DNA of 64,000 nucleotides, from NCBI GenBank assembly GCA_050251715.1, contig JBFWMG010000007.1, positions 1 through 64,000 on the forward strand, read 5' to 3'. Of this stretch, positions 31,436 through 39,970 are shown piece by piece; within the stretch, counting starts at the first letter, position 1; every line of letters begins with the position of its first letter. Made by a program: the position numbers and the translations under genes. Source of the DNA: JBFWMG01 sp050251715 (lineage in GTDB: Bacteria; Desulfobacterota; Desulfovibrionia; Desulfovibrionales; Desulfovibrionaceae). The notes beneath the pieces are model-generated. The model made no database searches. It was not told the origin of the DNA and saw nothing but the letters and a program-made list of their open reading frames with translations.

Positions 31436-32254
31436 TTAAAAAGGCACCTCGCCCTTGCGGAACGCGGGCGGCGCGGCAAGAAATCCGTACCTGTCCCGCC
31501 GCAACCAGCGGATCCCCTCGTCAAAGGCAACGGACGAGCGCACGGCCTGCAACCTGCCGCGTCCCACCCGCACCTCGCGGGCTGCGCCGGTTGCCACGAG
31601 ATGCCGCTCAAACGCGGCATATTCCTGTTGCACCTCGAAATCGAGAAACCGGACGTGCATGGTAAACGGCCCCGGCGCCTCGGCCCCCGCCGCATGCACC
31701 GGGGTGTCGTACACCCGCACGTACAGGTACGGCACGCCGTACAGCGCCTCGATGTAATGCAGAAACGCCATGCCTCTCGCCAACCCGAGGCCCAGGGAGA
31801 GCATCCATGCGTCCGCGCGGTGCAGCCGTCCCCAGGGCGAATCCCAGCCGTATCCCTCGTGGTGGGCGCCACCGCAAACGGCCTGCGCGGCCGGGCCCTC
31901 GGCCGTGATGGAGGTGATGGGATGCGCCGAGCGCACCACCCTGGGCAAGCCGCGCACGTACTCGCTGAACATGCCTGATTGGGACGGCGTGCTTTCCAGA
32001 TGGAACGGCACGCCATGGCGGGCGTAGTCCTCGGACGAGGTGAGCACGCACAGGGTGCCCTCCTCGCCCAGCACCTCGCGGAACGCGGCGTGGAAAAAGG
32101 CCGGATAGGCGTCGCCCTGGGGCGCGCCTTCCACGGCGCCCAAGGTGGGCAGGGCCGACTGCACCATCACCATGTCGCCGCGCCCGACTCCCGCCTCGCG
32201 CAAGGCCGATCGCAGACCCTGCGCAGTCACCAGTGAAGCCAGGGCGCCACCCAT
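31436..32254 (-). CDS. Aminoglycoside N(3)-acetyltransferase-like acyltransferase
   Basis: A 272-residue protein of the AAC(3)/FrbF fold, acyl-CoA- or acyl-thioester-dependent N-acyltransferases. GDMVMVQSALPTLGAV (about 26-41) is the usual opening strand-loop, and VVRSAHPITSITAEGP matches the R-S-x-HP-x-x-S-x-x-x-G core with the catalytic His. Besides antibiotic resistance, such proteins N-acylate nucleotide-linked amino sugars. It lies five genes from FkbH and four from the acyl carrier protein, so the carrier-bound acyl group may be its donor (inference). The ATG at 32254 has GGAG upstream, one base after the preceding stop. Confidence 0.83.
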   Translation of the reverse strand: MGGALASLVTAQGLRSALREAGVGRGDMVMVQSALPTLGAVEGAPQGDAYPAFFHAAFREVLGEEGTLCVLTSSEDYARHGVPFHLESTPSQSGMFSEYVRGLPRVVRSAHPITSITAEGPAAQAVCGGAHHEGYGWDSPWGRLHRADAWMLSLGLGLARGMAFLHYIEALYGVPYLYVRVYDTPVHAAGAEAPGPFTMHVRFLDFEVQQEYAAFERHLVATGAAREVRVGRGRLQAVRSSVAFDEGIRWLRRDRYGFLAAPPAFRKGEVPF

Positions 32255-32255
32255 G

Positions 32256-33620
32256 TCAAAACGTCTCCTGCCGCAGCGAGCCGTCGCGCATGTCCAAGCG
32301 GGCCACGGCCACGTTGCCCAGCGCGTCGCACGCGGCCACGCCCACGCTCTCCAGAGCCTCCGGAGCGAACGTCTCGCTGTAGAGCGCGTAGCGCCAGTGG
32401 GCAAAGGGTTGCACGGGATCGAGGTTGTCGTGGAAATAGGCGCCTGCCCGCGTCTTGAGGGCCAAGAACGGCTGGGGACCGAAGGTGCGCCCCTGGGCCC
32501 TGATGTCCAACCCCTCCAGCGTTTGCTCGATCGAAAGACGCAGAGGCGGCGCCTCGGCCAGGCCCAGCGCGGCGCGCATGGCCTCCCTGGCCGTGCAGTA
32601 GCGGAAAGCCACGCCGCCGTACGCCCGCGACGCCTTGTCCAGCATGTCCATGGCCAGACGCACGTCGGGTTCCATTTCCCGGAAGTCGTGGTCCGTGAAG
32701 GCCAGCACCACGGGCCTGCCCTCGGCGGCTTCGCGGAAGGCCTGATCCACGTCGGCCTGGCGCAGCAGCTTGAACCGCGTGCCCAGGTTCAGGCACCGGG
32801 CGATCCAGCGGCGGCAGGCGCCCGGCCTGCGGTGGTCGTCGTGGTGCGGATGGTAGGGAGCCCAATCGCGGGGCGCGGCCTGCCAATCGCTGTAGCGGCC
32901 GCAGGCGATGTCCGGCTGGTCCGCGTCCTCGTGGCAGGACTGGTTGGACAGGTCGAAGGGCACGTATTGTTCGAGAAACCAATGGCTGTCTGGCCGCTCC
33001 ACATTGAAGCCCGCCCGGTTGCAAGAGGGAAACCACCCCCGGTCGATAATCCGCCGCGCCAATATCTGGAACAGGGTGTCGGCATGGGCGAAGTAGTGCG
33101 ATCCCGAGCGATGGGCATGCCGGGAAAAATGCATGGGATGATAGTGGAAGTATACTGCGTCACGACTGTTGCCCGACTCCAGGCAGCGCGCTGCGTAATG
33201 GTCGAACACACGGTGGTAGCCCATGTCCCGGCCGCGCGGGTTTTCGGTGTAGCCCACGTGGTCCACGCAGAACCAGTTGTAAATCCAGCCGCGCCCCAAG
33301 GAGTCCGTCAGCGCAAGGCGCACCTCGGGAGCCTGGATGCGGTCGAGCATGGCGTCCATCTTGTCCCAGGAATCCTTGTACGCCAGCAGTTCCGGCGCCA
33401 CCATCCTGGCCACCGCCTCTTCCCGGCCGCCAAGGTCGAGCTCCCGCCGCTGCAGGCGGGCCAAGGTGTCGCGCGAGGGCGGCAGGTCAACGCCAAAGGT
33501 GTGGCGCACGCGCTGGAACGTGGCCTGCAACGTCTCACCCAGCGGCCCCTCGGTGTCCACGCAATGCACCACATACACGGTGGGGGCGCCGCCCGTCTCC
33601 TCGCCATGCCTATTCTTCAT
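32256..33620 (-). CDS. Polysaccharide deacetylase-like (NodB/CE4-type) protein
   Basis: About 454 residues. VYVVHCVDTEGP resembles the first CE4 strand with its D-T/D-E metal motif; FHYHPMHFSRHAH could supply the later His ligands; VLAFTDHDFREMEPDV and FRYCTAREAM resemble closing barrel strands. The family match is moderate, and the last 120 residues look like a separate beta-rich domain. It may remove an N- or O-acetyl group from a sugar. The ATG at 33620 overlaps the previous gene by 11 nt; the longer open frame upstream belongs to that gene. Confidence 0.65.
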   Translation of the reverse strand: MKNRHGEETGGAPTVYVVHCVDTEGPLGETLQATFQRVRHTFGVDLPPSRDTLARLQRRELDLGGREEAVARMVAPELLAYKDSWDKMDAMLDRIQAPEVRLALTDSLGRGWIYNWFCVDHVGYTENPRGRDMGYHRVFDHYAARCLESGNSRDAVYFHYHPMHFSRHAHRSGSHYFAHADTLFQILARRIIDRGWFPSCNRAGFNVERPDSHWFLEQYVPFDLSNQSCHEDADQPDIACGRYSDWQAAPRDWAPYHPHHDDHRRPGACRRWIARCLNLGTRFKLLRQADVDQAFREAAEGRPVVLAFTDHDFREMEPDVRLAMDMLDKASRAYGGVAFRYCTAREAMRAALGLAEAPPLRLSIEQTLEGLDIRAQGRTFGPQPFLALKTRAGAYFHDNLDPVQPFAHWRYALYSETFAPEALESVGVAACDALGNVAVARLDMRDGSLRQETF

Positions 33621-34629
33621 ACAGGTCTTCTTCCTTAAAGGCTTCGGCAAAGGGAACCGGCCCCTTGCGGCCCACGGACAATCCCATGAAGCGTTGGATG
33701 AACGCCCTGTCCTCGCCGACCAGGCAGCGTGGGCTGTAATCGCGGAAGTACCGGACGCGCCAGCCCTGGCGCAGGATGTCCGCCAGAGGCTCGTCCAACA
33801 CGTTGCCCATACTGATGTGGATGAACGGGCATGGCAGCAATTCCCCATCGCTGGTCACGTAGACCAGGCCGTTCATGGTCCGGCAGCCCCACTCAAAATC
33901 GAAAATCGGGTACAGATCGCGGTGGATACCGTCATGACGTTTCTTTAGCTCCAGGAGATAGCCGGCGTCCTCCTCCGTGATGAGCATGTCGGTCCTACCT
34001 GCCCAGGCTCCGGCCGAGGCGGCCACCACAAGCAGCAGGGTGTAGCCGTTGCCCTCGGCAAAGGCGATGATGTCCTGCAGATCCTGCGAGTGCACGTTTT
34101 GGTGGGTGACCACGGTATTCACGTTGGCCTGCATGCCTGCGGCCTTGGCAAGGGCCAGGGCGTTCACAGCCCGCTCGTGGGCGTGGGGAAAGGCCCGGAA
34201 CCGGTCGTGCGTTTCCGGCACGAAGCTGTCCAGGCTCACGGAAATCTTGTCCACGCCCGCCCGGTGCAGGTCGCTGGCCATGGTTTCGGTCATGAGCGAA
34301 CCGTTGGTGGTTATCATGATGTGGTAGCGATCCGGCCCGATGGCCTGGATCACGTCGAAGAGGTCGCCCCAGAGCAGCGGCTCGCCGCCCTGCAAATGCC
34401 ATTGCCAGGCTCCCAGTTCGTGGGCTTGGTCAGCCAGCCGGGTCACGTCGGCGAGGGAGAGCTTCCTTTCGCCCTGGATCAGGTTGCGCGAGAAGCAGTG
34501 CTCGCACTTGAAGTTGCACCGGTTGTCGTAGTTCAGTTCCACGAGTTGCAGGGCATACTCGCGCTGCCGCGCCTTGTCGCGGTAGCGCATCATCTTCCGC
34601 ATCACCACGGGCTTGGACAAGAGACTCAT
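33610..34629 (-). CDS. Radical SAM/SPASM-like protein
   Basis: A 339-residue enzyme. Cys38, Cys42 and Cys45 (RCNFKCEHC) form the SAM cluster site; WHLQGGEPLLWGDL, ITTNGSLMT, ISVSLDSFVPETHDRFR and VNTVVTHQN are typical barrel segments; GCRTM, LLPCPF and RCL near the end could bind an auxiliary cluster. The GGEPLL motif and layout resemble the MoaA/PqqE/twitch group. It overlaps the methyltransferase stop codon by ATGA. The substrate is unknown; the FkbH/ACP neighbours make an acyl-thioester or sugar substrate possible. Confidence 0.87.
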   Translation of the reverse strand: MSLLSKPVVMRKMMRYRDKARQREYALQLVELNYDNRCNFKCEHCFSRNLIQGERKLSLADVTRLADQAHELGAWQWHLQGGEPLLWGDLFDVIQAIGPDRYHIMITTNGSLMTETMASDLHRAGVDKISVSLDSFVPETHDRFRAFPHAHERAVNALALAKAAGMQANVNTVVTHQNVHSQDLQDIIAFAEGNGYTLLLVVAASAGAWAGRTDMLITEEDAGYLLELKKRHDGIHRDLYPIFDFEWGCRTMNGLVYVTSDGELLPCPFIHISMGNVLDEPLADILRQGWRVRYFRDYSPRCLVGEDRAFIQRFMGLSVGRKGPVPFAEAFKEEDLYEE

Positions 34630-35468
34630 GGCAGGCTCGCTCCCTGATCGCGGCCGTCACCGCCCGGCTTGCGGGCCAGGTAGAAGACGTTGTCGCAATC
34701 CTCCGGTTTCATGATGAATTGGTGGGCAATGATCTCTCGCTCCACAATGCGCAACCCCGCCCCTTCCACGGCGGCCTCGAACCCGGCCGGGTCGGTGAAA
34801 TTCACCACATGGTCAAACTGGGGCACGTTGCGCGCGGTGGTGAAGCAGAACGCGCCCCCGGGCCGAAGCGTGGCCGCCACCTGGGCCACCAGGCGGCCGG
34901 GATCCTCCAGGTGCTCCAGCAACTCGACGGCGAAGGCGGCGTCATACGGCCCCCCGTTGCCGGTAAAGGGACGCCCGTGGAACGCCACCCCGTCGAAGGT
35001 CCGGCTGGCATAGGACGACACCGTGGGATCGAAGGCGTCCACAACGCAGCCATCCACCCCAAGCAGGGCGAGTTCCAGCCCCGCCCCGGTGCCGATGGAC
35101 AGGATGTTGCCGCGCAAGGGCGCCAAGCCAGCCAGGCGCTGCATGATGCGGAAGCGATGGAGCGTGACCAGCGGGCTGGCCAACAGAAACAGATGGTAGT
35201 CCCGGGTGTGGGGCGGCCGCGCATTGCCGCGGCGGGCGGGATAGAGGCCGTCCGCCTTGAAGTCCCGCATGTCCTGGGCGTACTGTTGCACAAACCGGCC
35301 GTATCCGGCCGCCGCCTCCTCGGGCGTGATGGCGTGGAAGGCGCAGAAGGCGTCCAGAAAGGCGTCGATGCGGGCATGCAGCGTCTGTTCCTCCGGATCC
35401 AGGAAACGCAATATGACCCCCAACTGCACACGAAGGAATCTGTCCACCTCGGCCATGCGCCCGATCAT
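34626..35468 (-). CDS. Class I SAM-dependent methyltransferase
   Basis: About 280 residues with an N-terminal helical part and a Rossmann methyltransferase domain: ILSIGTGAGLELALLG (motif I), VDAFDPTV, YDAAFAVELLEHLEDP and LRPGGAFCFTT. The acceptor cannot be told; O-methylation of a sugar or of an acyl group is plausible given the adjacent acyl carrier protein. The start is uncertain: ATG at 35468 lies two bases after the carrier-protein stop, and ATG at 35456 is an alternative. It ends in ATGA with the radical SAM gene. Confidence 0.83.
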   Translation of the reverse strand: MIGRMAEVDRFLRVQLGVILRFLDPEEQTLHARIDAFLDAFCAFHAITPEEAAAGYGRFVQQYAQDMRDFKADGLYPARRGNARPPHTRDYHLFLLASPLVTLHRFRIMQRLAGLAPLRGNILSIGTGAGLELALLGVDGCVVDAFDPTVSSYASRTFDGVAFHGRPFTGNGGPYDAAFAVELLEHLEDPGRLVAQVAATLRPGGAFCFTTARNVPQFDHVVNFTDPAGFEAAVEGAGLRIVEREIIAHQFIMKPEDCDNVFYLARKPGGDGRDQGASLP

Positions 35469-35470
35469 GT

Positions 35471-35701
35471 CTAGCTCTGCTGCCTGCTTTCGAGGCAATC
35501 CATGATGCCCTTCACGCTCAGCATGTTGAAGATGTCATCGTCACTGAAGGCCACGCCGAACTCCTGCTCCAGGGTCAGCACGAGGTTGAGGTGCCTTATG
35601 GAATCCCAGGCGCCCACTTCCTCTGCCGTCAACCCCTCGTGCAACGCGCCAGGCTCGATTTCGAGCACCGCGCTCAATATGGGGTAGAGCTTGTCTTTCA
35701 T
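35471..35701 (-). CDS. Acyl carrier protein
   Basis: A 76-residue single-domain carrier. The phosphopantetheine attachment serine is Ser34 in GAWDSIRHL, followed by NLVLTLEQEFGVAFSDDDIF, the typical helix II-III region. It lies directly after FkbH with 18 nt between. FkbH proteins load a glyceryl group from 1,3-bisphosphoglycerate onto such carriers, so this is likely a dedicated glyceryl-ACP rather than the fatty acid carrier. AAGGAAG precedes the ATG. Confidence 0.9.
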   Translation of the reverse strand: MKDKLYPILSAVLEIEPGALHEGLTAEEVGAWDSIRHLNLVLTLEQEFGVAFSDDDIFNMLSVKGIMDCLESRQQS

Positions 35702-35719
35702 GGGTACATCTTCCTTGAT

Positions 35720-37486
35720 CTACAGTTTCAGGTTCACGGCAAAGGGCGCGTCCGCACGCGCCCGCCACCCGGCCAGGTCCATGACGAAGCTCTTCGCCTC
35801 GCCGCTTTCGCCGTCGGGCGCAAATCCGTGGTCCGGATAGAACGTGGCGGTAATGGAATTCTTGGCCGTGGGGATATATTCGCCCCGCACCACACGCATC
35901 CCCTTTGCCGCGCACAGGCCGAGCACGGTGTCCAGCAGCAGCGTTTCCGCCGTGCGGCCGATGGCCCGGCAGGACAGGAAAAAACTGTCGATGAGCGCCT
36001 CGTCACCGACGCAGTCCACCATGCACGCTCCGATGATGCCGAGCGGCCCCAGGCGGTCTTCCAGATCCAGGTAGACGACCTCGCCCCCGCGCGCGGCAAA
36101 GGCGGCCACGTCGTCCTCCGTGTGGCGGCGGGTGGTCAGGTTGAACTGGTTGGTGCGCTGGGCAAGCTGCGCCACGCGGGGCATCTCGGCCCTGCCCGCC
36201 CGCCCCAGAGTGGCGCGCATGGCCAACTCGCCCAGATAGGCATCCAGGGAGGACGCCTCCTGCCGCAGGGTGTTGCGCCGCACTTGCGCCTTATACATGG
36301 TGCCCCGCTGTCTGTCCTCACTGGACAGGGACAGCCTGTCGAACAGCCCGCACCCCCGGAGGATACCGACGTTGTTCTCCGGATGGTCGGCGGACAGATG
36401 CACGGCCTCCACCTCGGGCGCCAGCATGCGCACGGCCTCGATCTCGAAGGCGGAATCGTCCATGAACACCATGGAGCCCAGCCCGATGTTCAGTTCCCGG
36501 GCCAGTTCGCGCAGGTTGGCGGGCTTGTCCCGCCAGTTGATCCGGTAGGCGGCCACATGCTCGTCGCGCAGGAGCATGTGCGGATGCTTCTCCAGCACCT
36601 CCATCACGTCGGCGGCGTTGTTCTTGCTGCACAAGGCAATGATGACGCCGGTGGCGGAGAGGTCCAGCACGGCGCGCTGGAAGTCGAGATAGGGTTCGCC
36701 CTTGTGGTCCGGCCCCAGGCGGATGCCCTCCGGCCCGTCCTCGCCCACAATGCCCCCCCACAGCACGTTGTCGCAGTCGAGCACCAGGCACTTCTTGACC
36801 TGCCCGCGTATCGCCCTGACGTACTTAAAATATTCCTGCGCCAGCAGGGCGAAGCCGAGGGGCGTGTACGGGGTACGCGAACCGTACCACTGGCGCGGCG
36901 CCATCACGTTGGCAGCGCCGGCCCGTAGCATGACATCGTTGACATCCACGCAGTACGTATTGGGTAGCGAGGCCGCCAGGGCGCGCAGTCCCTCGTTCAG
37001 CCACGCCACCCCCGCCCGCTGCCCCCTGGCCTGCAACGGATCGCCTATGCCGAGGATCGGGAACACCGGCTGTTCGAATAACTGCACCAGCACCGGCGCG
37101 TCCGTCCTTGCGCGCAGGGTGCGCAACACCCCGGCCAGGTGTTCCGCCACCCGCTCCTCCTCGGCGCGCGCACCCGCCTCGCCCAGGCGGGCGTACCCGT
37201 CCGTGAGCCTTGGCGAGATCGATGCCAGGGACGCGGCCACGATGACGCAATCCGCGCCGGGCAATTCGTCCCGGCCAAAGGGGCCGTGCAGATCCTGCAG
37301 CATGGTGTCGAACCCGCCGAAGACCACGCGCGCGTCCCATCCCGCCCGGCACGCCTCGTAGCGCAGGAAGGCCTCCATGGGTTCCATGGTGACGGTGCGC
37401 AGCACGGCAAGGCGCAGATGCGGCCTGTCGCCTGACGCGTTCTTCACGTACTGCAGGGCTTCGAGCATGGTGGGTGGTTGCGGCAC
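35720..37486 (-). CDS. FkbH-like HAD/GNAT protein (glyceryl-ACP synthase type)
   Basis: A 588-residue FkbH-family protein. Residues 1-225 are an SGNH-like N-terminal region. LDCDNVLWGGIVGEDG (236-251) is the HAD phosphatase motif with Asp237 and Asp239; LCSKNN and FMDDSAFE are later HAD motifs. The C-terminal part (NQFNLTTRRHTEDDV to TFYPDHGF) is the GNAT-like domain. In polyketide clusters FkbH dephosphorylates 1,3-bisphosphoglycerate and loads glyceryl onto an ACP. Start is GTG at 37486 with AGGAGG upstream. With the adjacent ACP it predicts a three-carbon acyl donor for sugar decoration. Confidence 0.9.
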   Translation of the reverse strand: MPQPPTMLEALQYVKNASGDRPHLRLAVLRTVTMEPMEAFLRYEACRAGWDARVVFGGFDTMLQDLHGPFGRDELPGADCVIVAASLASISPRLTDGYARLGEAGARAEEERVAEHLAGVLRTLRARTDAPVLVQLFEQPVFPILGIGDPLQARGQRAGVAWLNEGLRALAASLPNTYCVDVNDVMLRAGAANVMAPRQWYGSRTPYTPLGFALLAQEYFKYVRAIRGQVKKCLVLDCDNVLWGGIVGEDGPEGIRLGPDHKGEPYLDFQRAVLDLSATGVIIALCSKNNAADVMEVLEKHPHMLLRDEHVAAYRINWRDKPANLRELARELNIGLGSMVFMDDSAFEIEAVRMLAPEVEAVHLSADHPENNVGILRGCGLFDRLSLSSEDRQRGTMYKAQVRRNTLRQEASSLDAYLGELAMRATLGRAGRAEMPRVAQLAQRTNQFNLTTRRHTEDDVAAFAARGGEVVYLDLEDRLGPLGIIGACMVDCVGDEALIDSFFLSCRAIGRTAETLLLDTVLGLCAAKGMRVVRGEYIPTAKNSITATFYPDHGFAPDGESGEAKSFVMDLAGWRARADAPFAVNLKL

Positions 37487-37496
37487 GACACGCCTC

Positions 37497-38678
37497 CTAC
37501 ACGTCGAAACGGTGAATCATTCCTGTCCTGAAGTCGGACAGCAACAAGGTTTCCCCATCCGGCCCGTCAACCACCAGGGGCGACACGCAGCCCAAGCCCT
37601 CCCCCAACAACTGGGGCAGGAAGGTGGCGTACACGGTGCGGCCATCCAAGCCCACCTTGACCAGCAGGTCGTATTCCACGACCAGGTACAGATGGCCGCC
37701 ATGCCCCGACACCCGGCAGATGCGGCCGCACGGGGCGTCCTCCATAAACGGCTCGAACGGCCCGCCGTCACGGCCGCGCAGCATGACCAGACGCTCGTAG
37801 TCGCATACGTAGATCTCGCCCCGGTGGACGTGGACGTAGCGGGGATCGGCCAGGGCCGGGGACTCCACAGCGCGGGCCAGAGGCTTGTCCCCGGAAAAAT
37901 CGGTCCTGAAGAGATGTCCCTTGCCGGTTGCCGCGTTTTCGACGATGAGCCAGCCGTACGGGCCTTCGCACGAGAACACGTAGGGAGACAGGGCGGGATC
38001 GGTCAGGCCCATGGCGTCCAGGCCGACCGAGGCAAGGATATCCCCGCCCGGAGACAGGCACACCAAGTGCCTCCCCGCCATGTCACACACCCACAAACCG
38101 TTTTTCGCAACGGACACGCCGTTGCACCTTGCCGACGGCAGGGACAGACGCCCCATCTCGCGCTCGGCGCGCGCGTCGTAGCGTACGATGACGCCGTCTG
38201 CCGGAGCCGTGGCGTAAAAGCACGACCTGTCCTCTCCATCCGGCAACAATTCCACAAACCGCAATCCCTCATCAGCCAAAAGCGCCGGTCGCGGGGAAAG
38301 TCGCATTGCCCGTTCAGCACGCAGCACAGCCTCGTCGCCGACCTGTTCCGCAGCAGCCAGCAAGCCGTGGTGGCATTCCGCCCGCCAGGGGGCGAAAAAC
38401 AAGGCGTGCAACCATTCCCCCGCCGCAGCAGCATGGTTCCCGATGGCGCCCAACTCACGCGCCCTGTGGGCATGCGCCGCCCACTGCCCGTGCACTGTTT
38501 TCATATAGGCCTGGCGGGTGGTGTTGGCCTTGCTCAAAGACCATGACAACAGGGCTCTGGTGTTGCCGTATCCCCTTCGCACGGTATCGGCGGGAAAAAC
38601 CCCGGCCTGCATATGCAACGACAGGCCGTCCAGAGCCTCCCGCGTGAACTGATCCTGGACATGGGCGTTGCCAATCAT
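37497..38678 (-). CDS. Beta-propeller (NHL-like) protein of unknown function
   Basis: A 393-residue protein. After a helical first 100 residues, repeated strands with a periodic pattern (NGVSVAKNGLWVCDMAGRHL, RYVHVHRGEIYVCDYERL, GGHLYLVVEYDLLVKV, DGETLLLSDFRTGMIHRF) indicate a propeller. No catalytic motif or signal peptide is visible. It forms ATGA with the upstream gene at 38675, so the two proteins probably act together. A binding or scaffold role is possible; the function is not known. Confidence 0.7.
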   Translation of the reverse strand: MIGNAHVQDQFTREALDGLSLHMQAGVFPADTVRRGYGNTRALLSWSLSKANTTRQAYMKTVHGQWAAHAHRARELGAIGNHAAAAGEWLHALFFAPWRAECHHGLLAAAEQVGDEAVLRAERAMRLSPRPALLADEGLRFVELLPDGEDRSCFYATAPADGVIVRYDARAEREMGRLSLPSARCNGVSVAKNGLWVCDMAGRHLVCLSPGGDILASVGLDAMGLTDPALSPYVFSCEGPYGWLIVENAATGKGHLFRTDFSGDKPLARAVESPALADPRYVHVHRGEIYVCDYERLVMLRGRDGGPFEPFMEDAPCGRICRVSGHGGHLYLVVEYDLLVKVGLDGRTVYATFLPQLLGEGLGCVSPLVVDGPDGETLLLSDFRTGMIHRFDV

Positions 38679-39970
38679 ACGCGTTCCGCCCTGCAATCCA
38701 TGGGAACTGCGGTGCATGATGTATGCGAGTCGGCATGAGCCAAAACCCTGGCCGCAAGCAGGCCCGGCAGACCATCAATGCGTGTGGCCTCGCGCGGCGA
38801 AAGCGTCACGCCAGCCATGATCGCAAGGCCTTCCCCCTGCAATGCATGGGCATGCCCCGCACGAACCACGCACACGCCCCCCACCGGAACATAAACTTCC
38901 GGAAAATCTTGCCGCCCATTGATGCGCATTCCCGTGGCAAGGTTGACGGTCAAGCCTTCCGCATCATACCCCCACAGCCTTGGGGCTTCGTAGGAAAAAT
39001 GGATAGGCTCATCCCCCATCCTGTTACGCCACGGAGCAAGGGCATAATAGGCCACAGGTCGTCCGACCGACGCGAAGTCAGCCCCCACCTGAAAGCCGCC
39101 GAACCTATCCCGGCGCGCAAAGGCCGCGACACTCCGTCCATCGTGCTGGCTCGCCGCGAGGTACAAGAAGGACGCCTCGCCTTCCTCGCCACCGGGAATA
39201 TCCATACGTACACGTCCCGCGTCACCGGGCACCGCCCTCAGGCACACCCCGGGACGACAGGGATCAAAGGACAGCATGGCGGCGTCGCCTCCGTCCTCCG
39301 CCGCCACAGCCCTGGCCAACCCCGCCTCCTCACAAACAAAAACGGTATCCGGTGCTTCCTCGGCACCCAAAGGAGCCAACGCCCACCCCAGGCGCCCAGC
39401 CAGCACCCCCCAAAAGGAGCCCGGTTTCGCACCACGCGCCCCGACACCGGTCCAATCAAAGGGAAACGCCGCCGACATGGCCCGGCCCCGCCAAGGGCGC
39501 ATTGCCGCATCCACAGGCACGAACATCCCGGAGGACACTATGCGTAGATAGACAAACTGCTGACAGGGGTGATCCTCGGCCATGGTCATGGAAATCACGA
39601 CGGGCGCGGACACGGCAGCCAAACGATCGGCCGCCCGGCGCATCACGGTCTCGTCCACAAAGGGGCACGCGGCATCCAAACTCATCACATCCGCTTCGGC
39701 GCCAAAATCGTCCAAGGCCGCCTGTGCTGCGGCAACCCCACCGAGCCACACGCCCCCTTCCCGCTCTGCGGGACGGGGAAGCAACAGAGGCCTTGCGCCG
39801 ATGGCCTTGGCCTCGCGCAACACATCGGCGGCGTCGGACGCCATGTACACCGCATCGAACAGGCCGCAGGAAAGGGCGCACCCCACCATGCCTATCCTGG
39901 ATGCGGCCAATTCCGGAGACGCCCATATCTCCCAGGCGAACGACCGGTATGCGACAATCACGGCTAGCAT
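38675..39970 (-). CDS. Divergent nucleotidyltransferase-like protein with extra C-terminal domain
   Basis: A 431-residue protein I can place only loosely. Residues 1-190 have the spacing of a CMP-sugar cytidylyltransferase (DAVYMASDAADVLREAKAIG, VMSLDAACPFVDETVM), but the N-terminal ARGGSKG nucleotide loop seen in the adjacent NeuA is absent. Residues 200-431 are beta-rich with no family I recognise. It follows neuA with a 7-nt overlap. It may be a degenerate, regulatory or differently specific partner of NeuA. Confidence 0.6.
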   Translation of the reverse strand: MLAVIVAYRSFAWEIWASPELAASRIGMVGCALSCGLFDAVYMASDAADVLREAKAIGARPLLLPRPAEREGGVWLGGVAAAQAALDDFGAEADVMSLDAACPFVDETVMRRAADRLAAVSAPVVISMTMAEDHPCQQFVYLRIVSSGMFVPVDAAMRPWRGRAMSAAFPFDWTGVGARGAKPGSFWGVLAGRLGWALAPLGAEEAPDTVFVCEEAGLARAVAAEDGGDAAMLSFDPCRPGVCLRAVPGDAGRVRMDIPGGEEGEASFLYLAASQHDGRSVAAFARRDRFGGFQVGADFASVGRPVAYYALAPWRNRMGDEPIHFSYEAPRLWGYDAEGLTVNLATGMRINGRQDFPEVYVPVGGVCVVRAGHAHALQGEGLAIMAGVTLSPREATRIDGLPGLLAARVLAHADSHTSCTAVPMDCRAERV

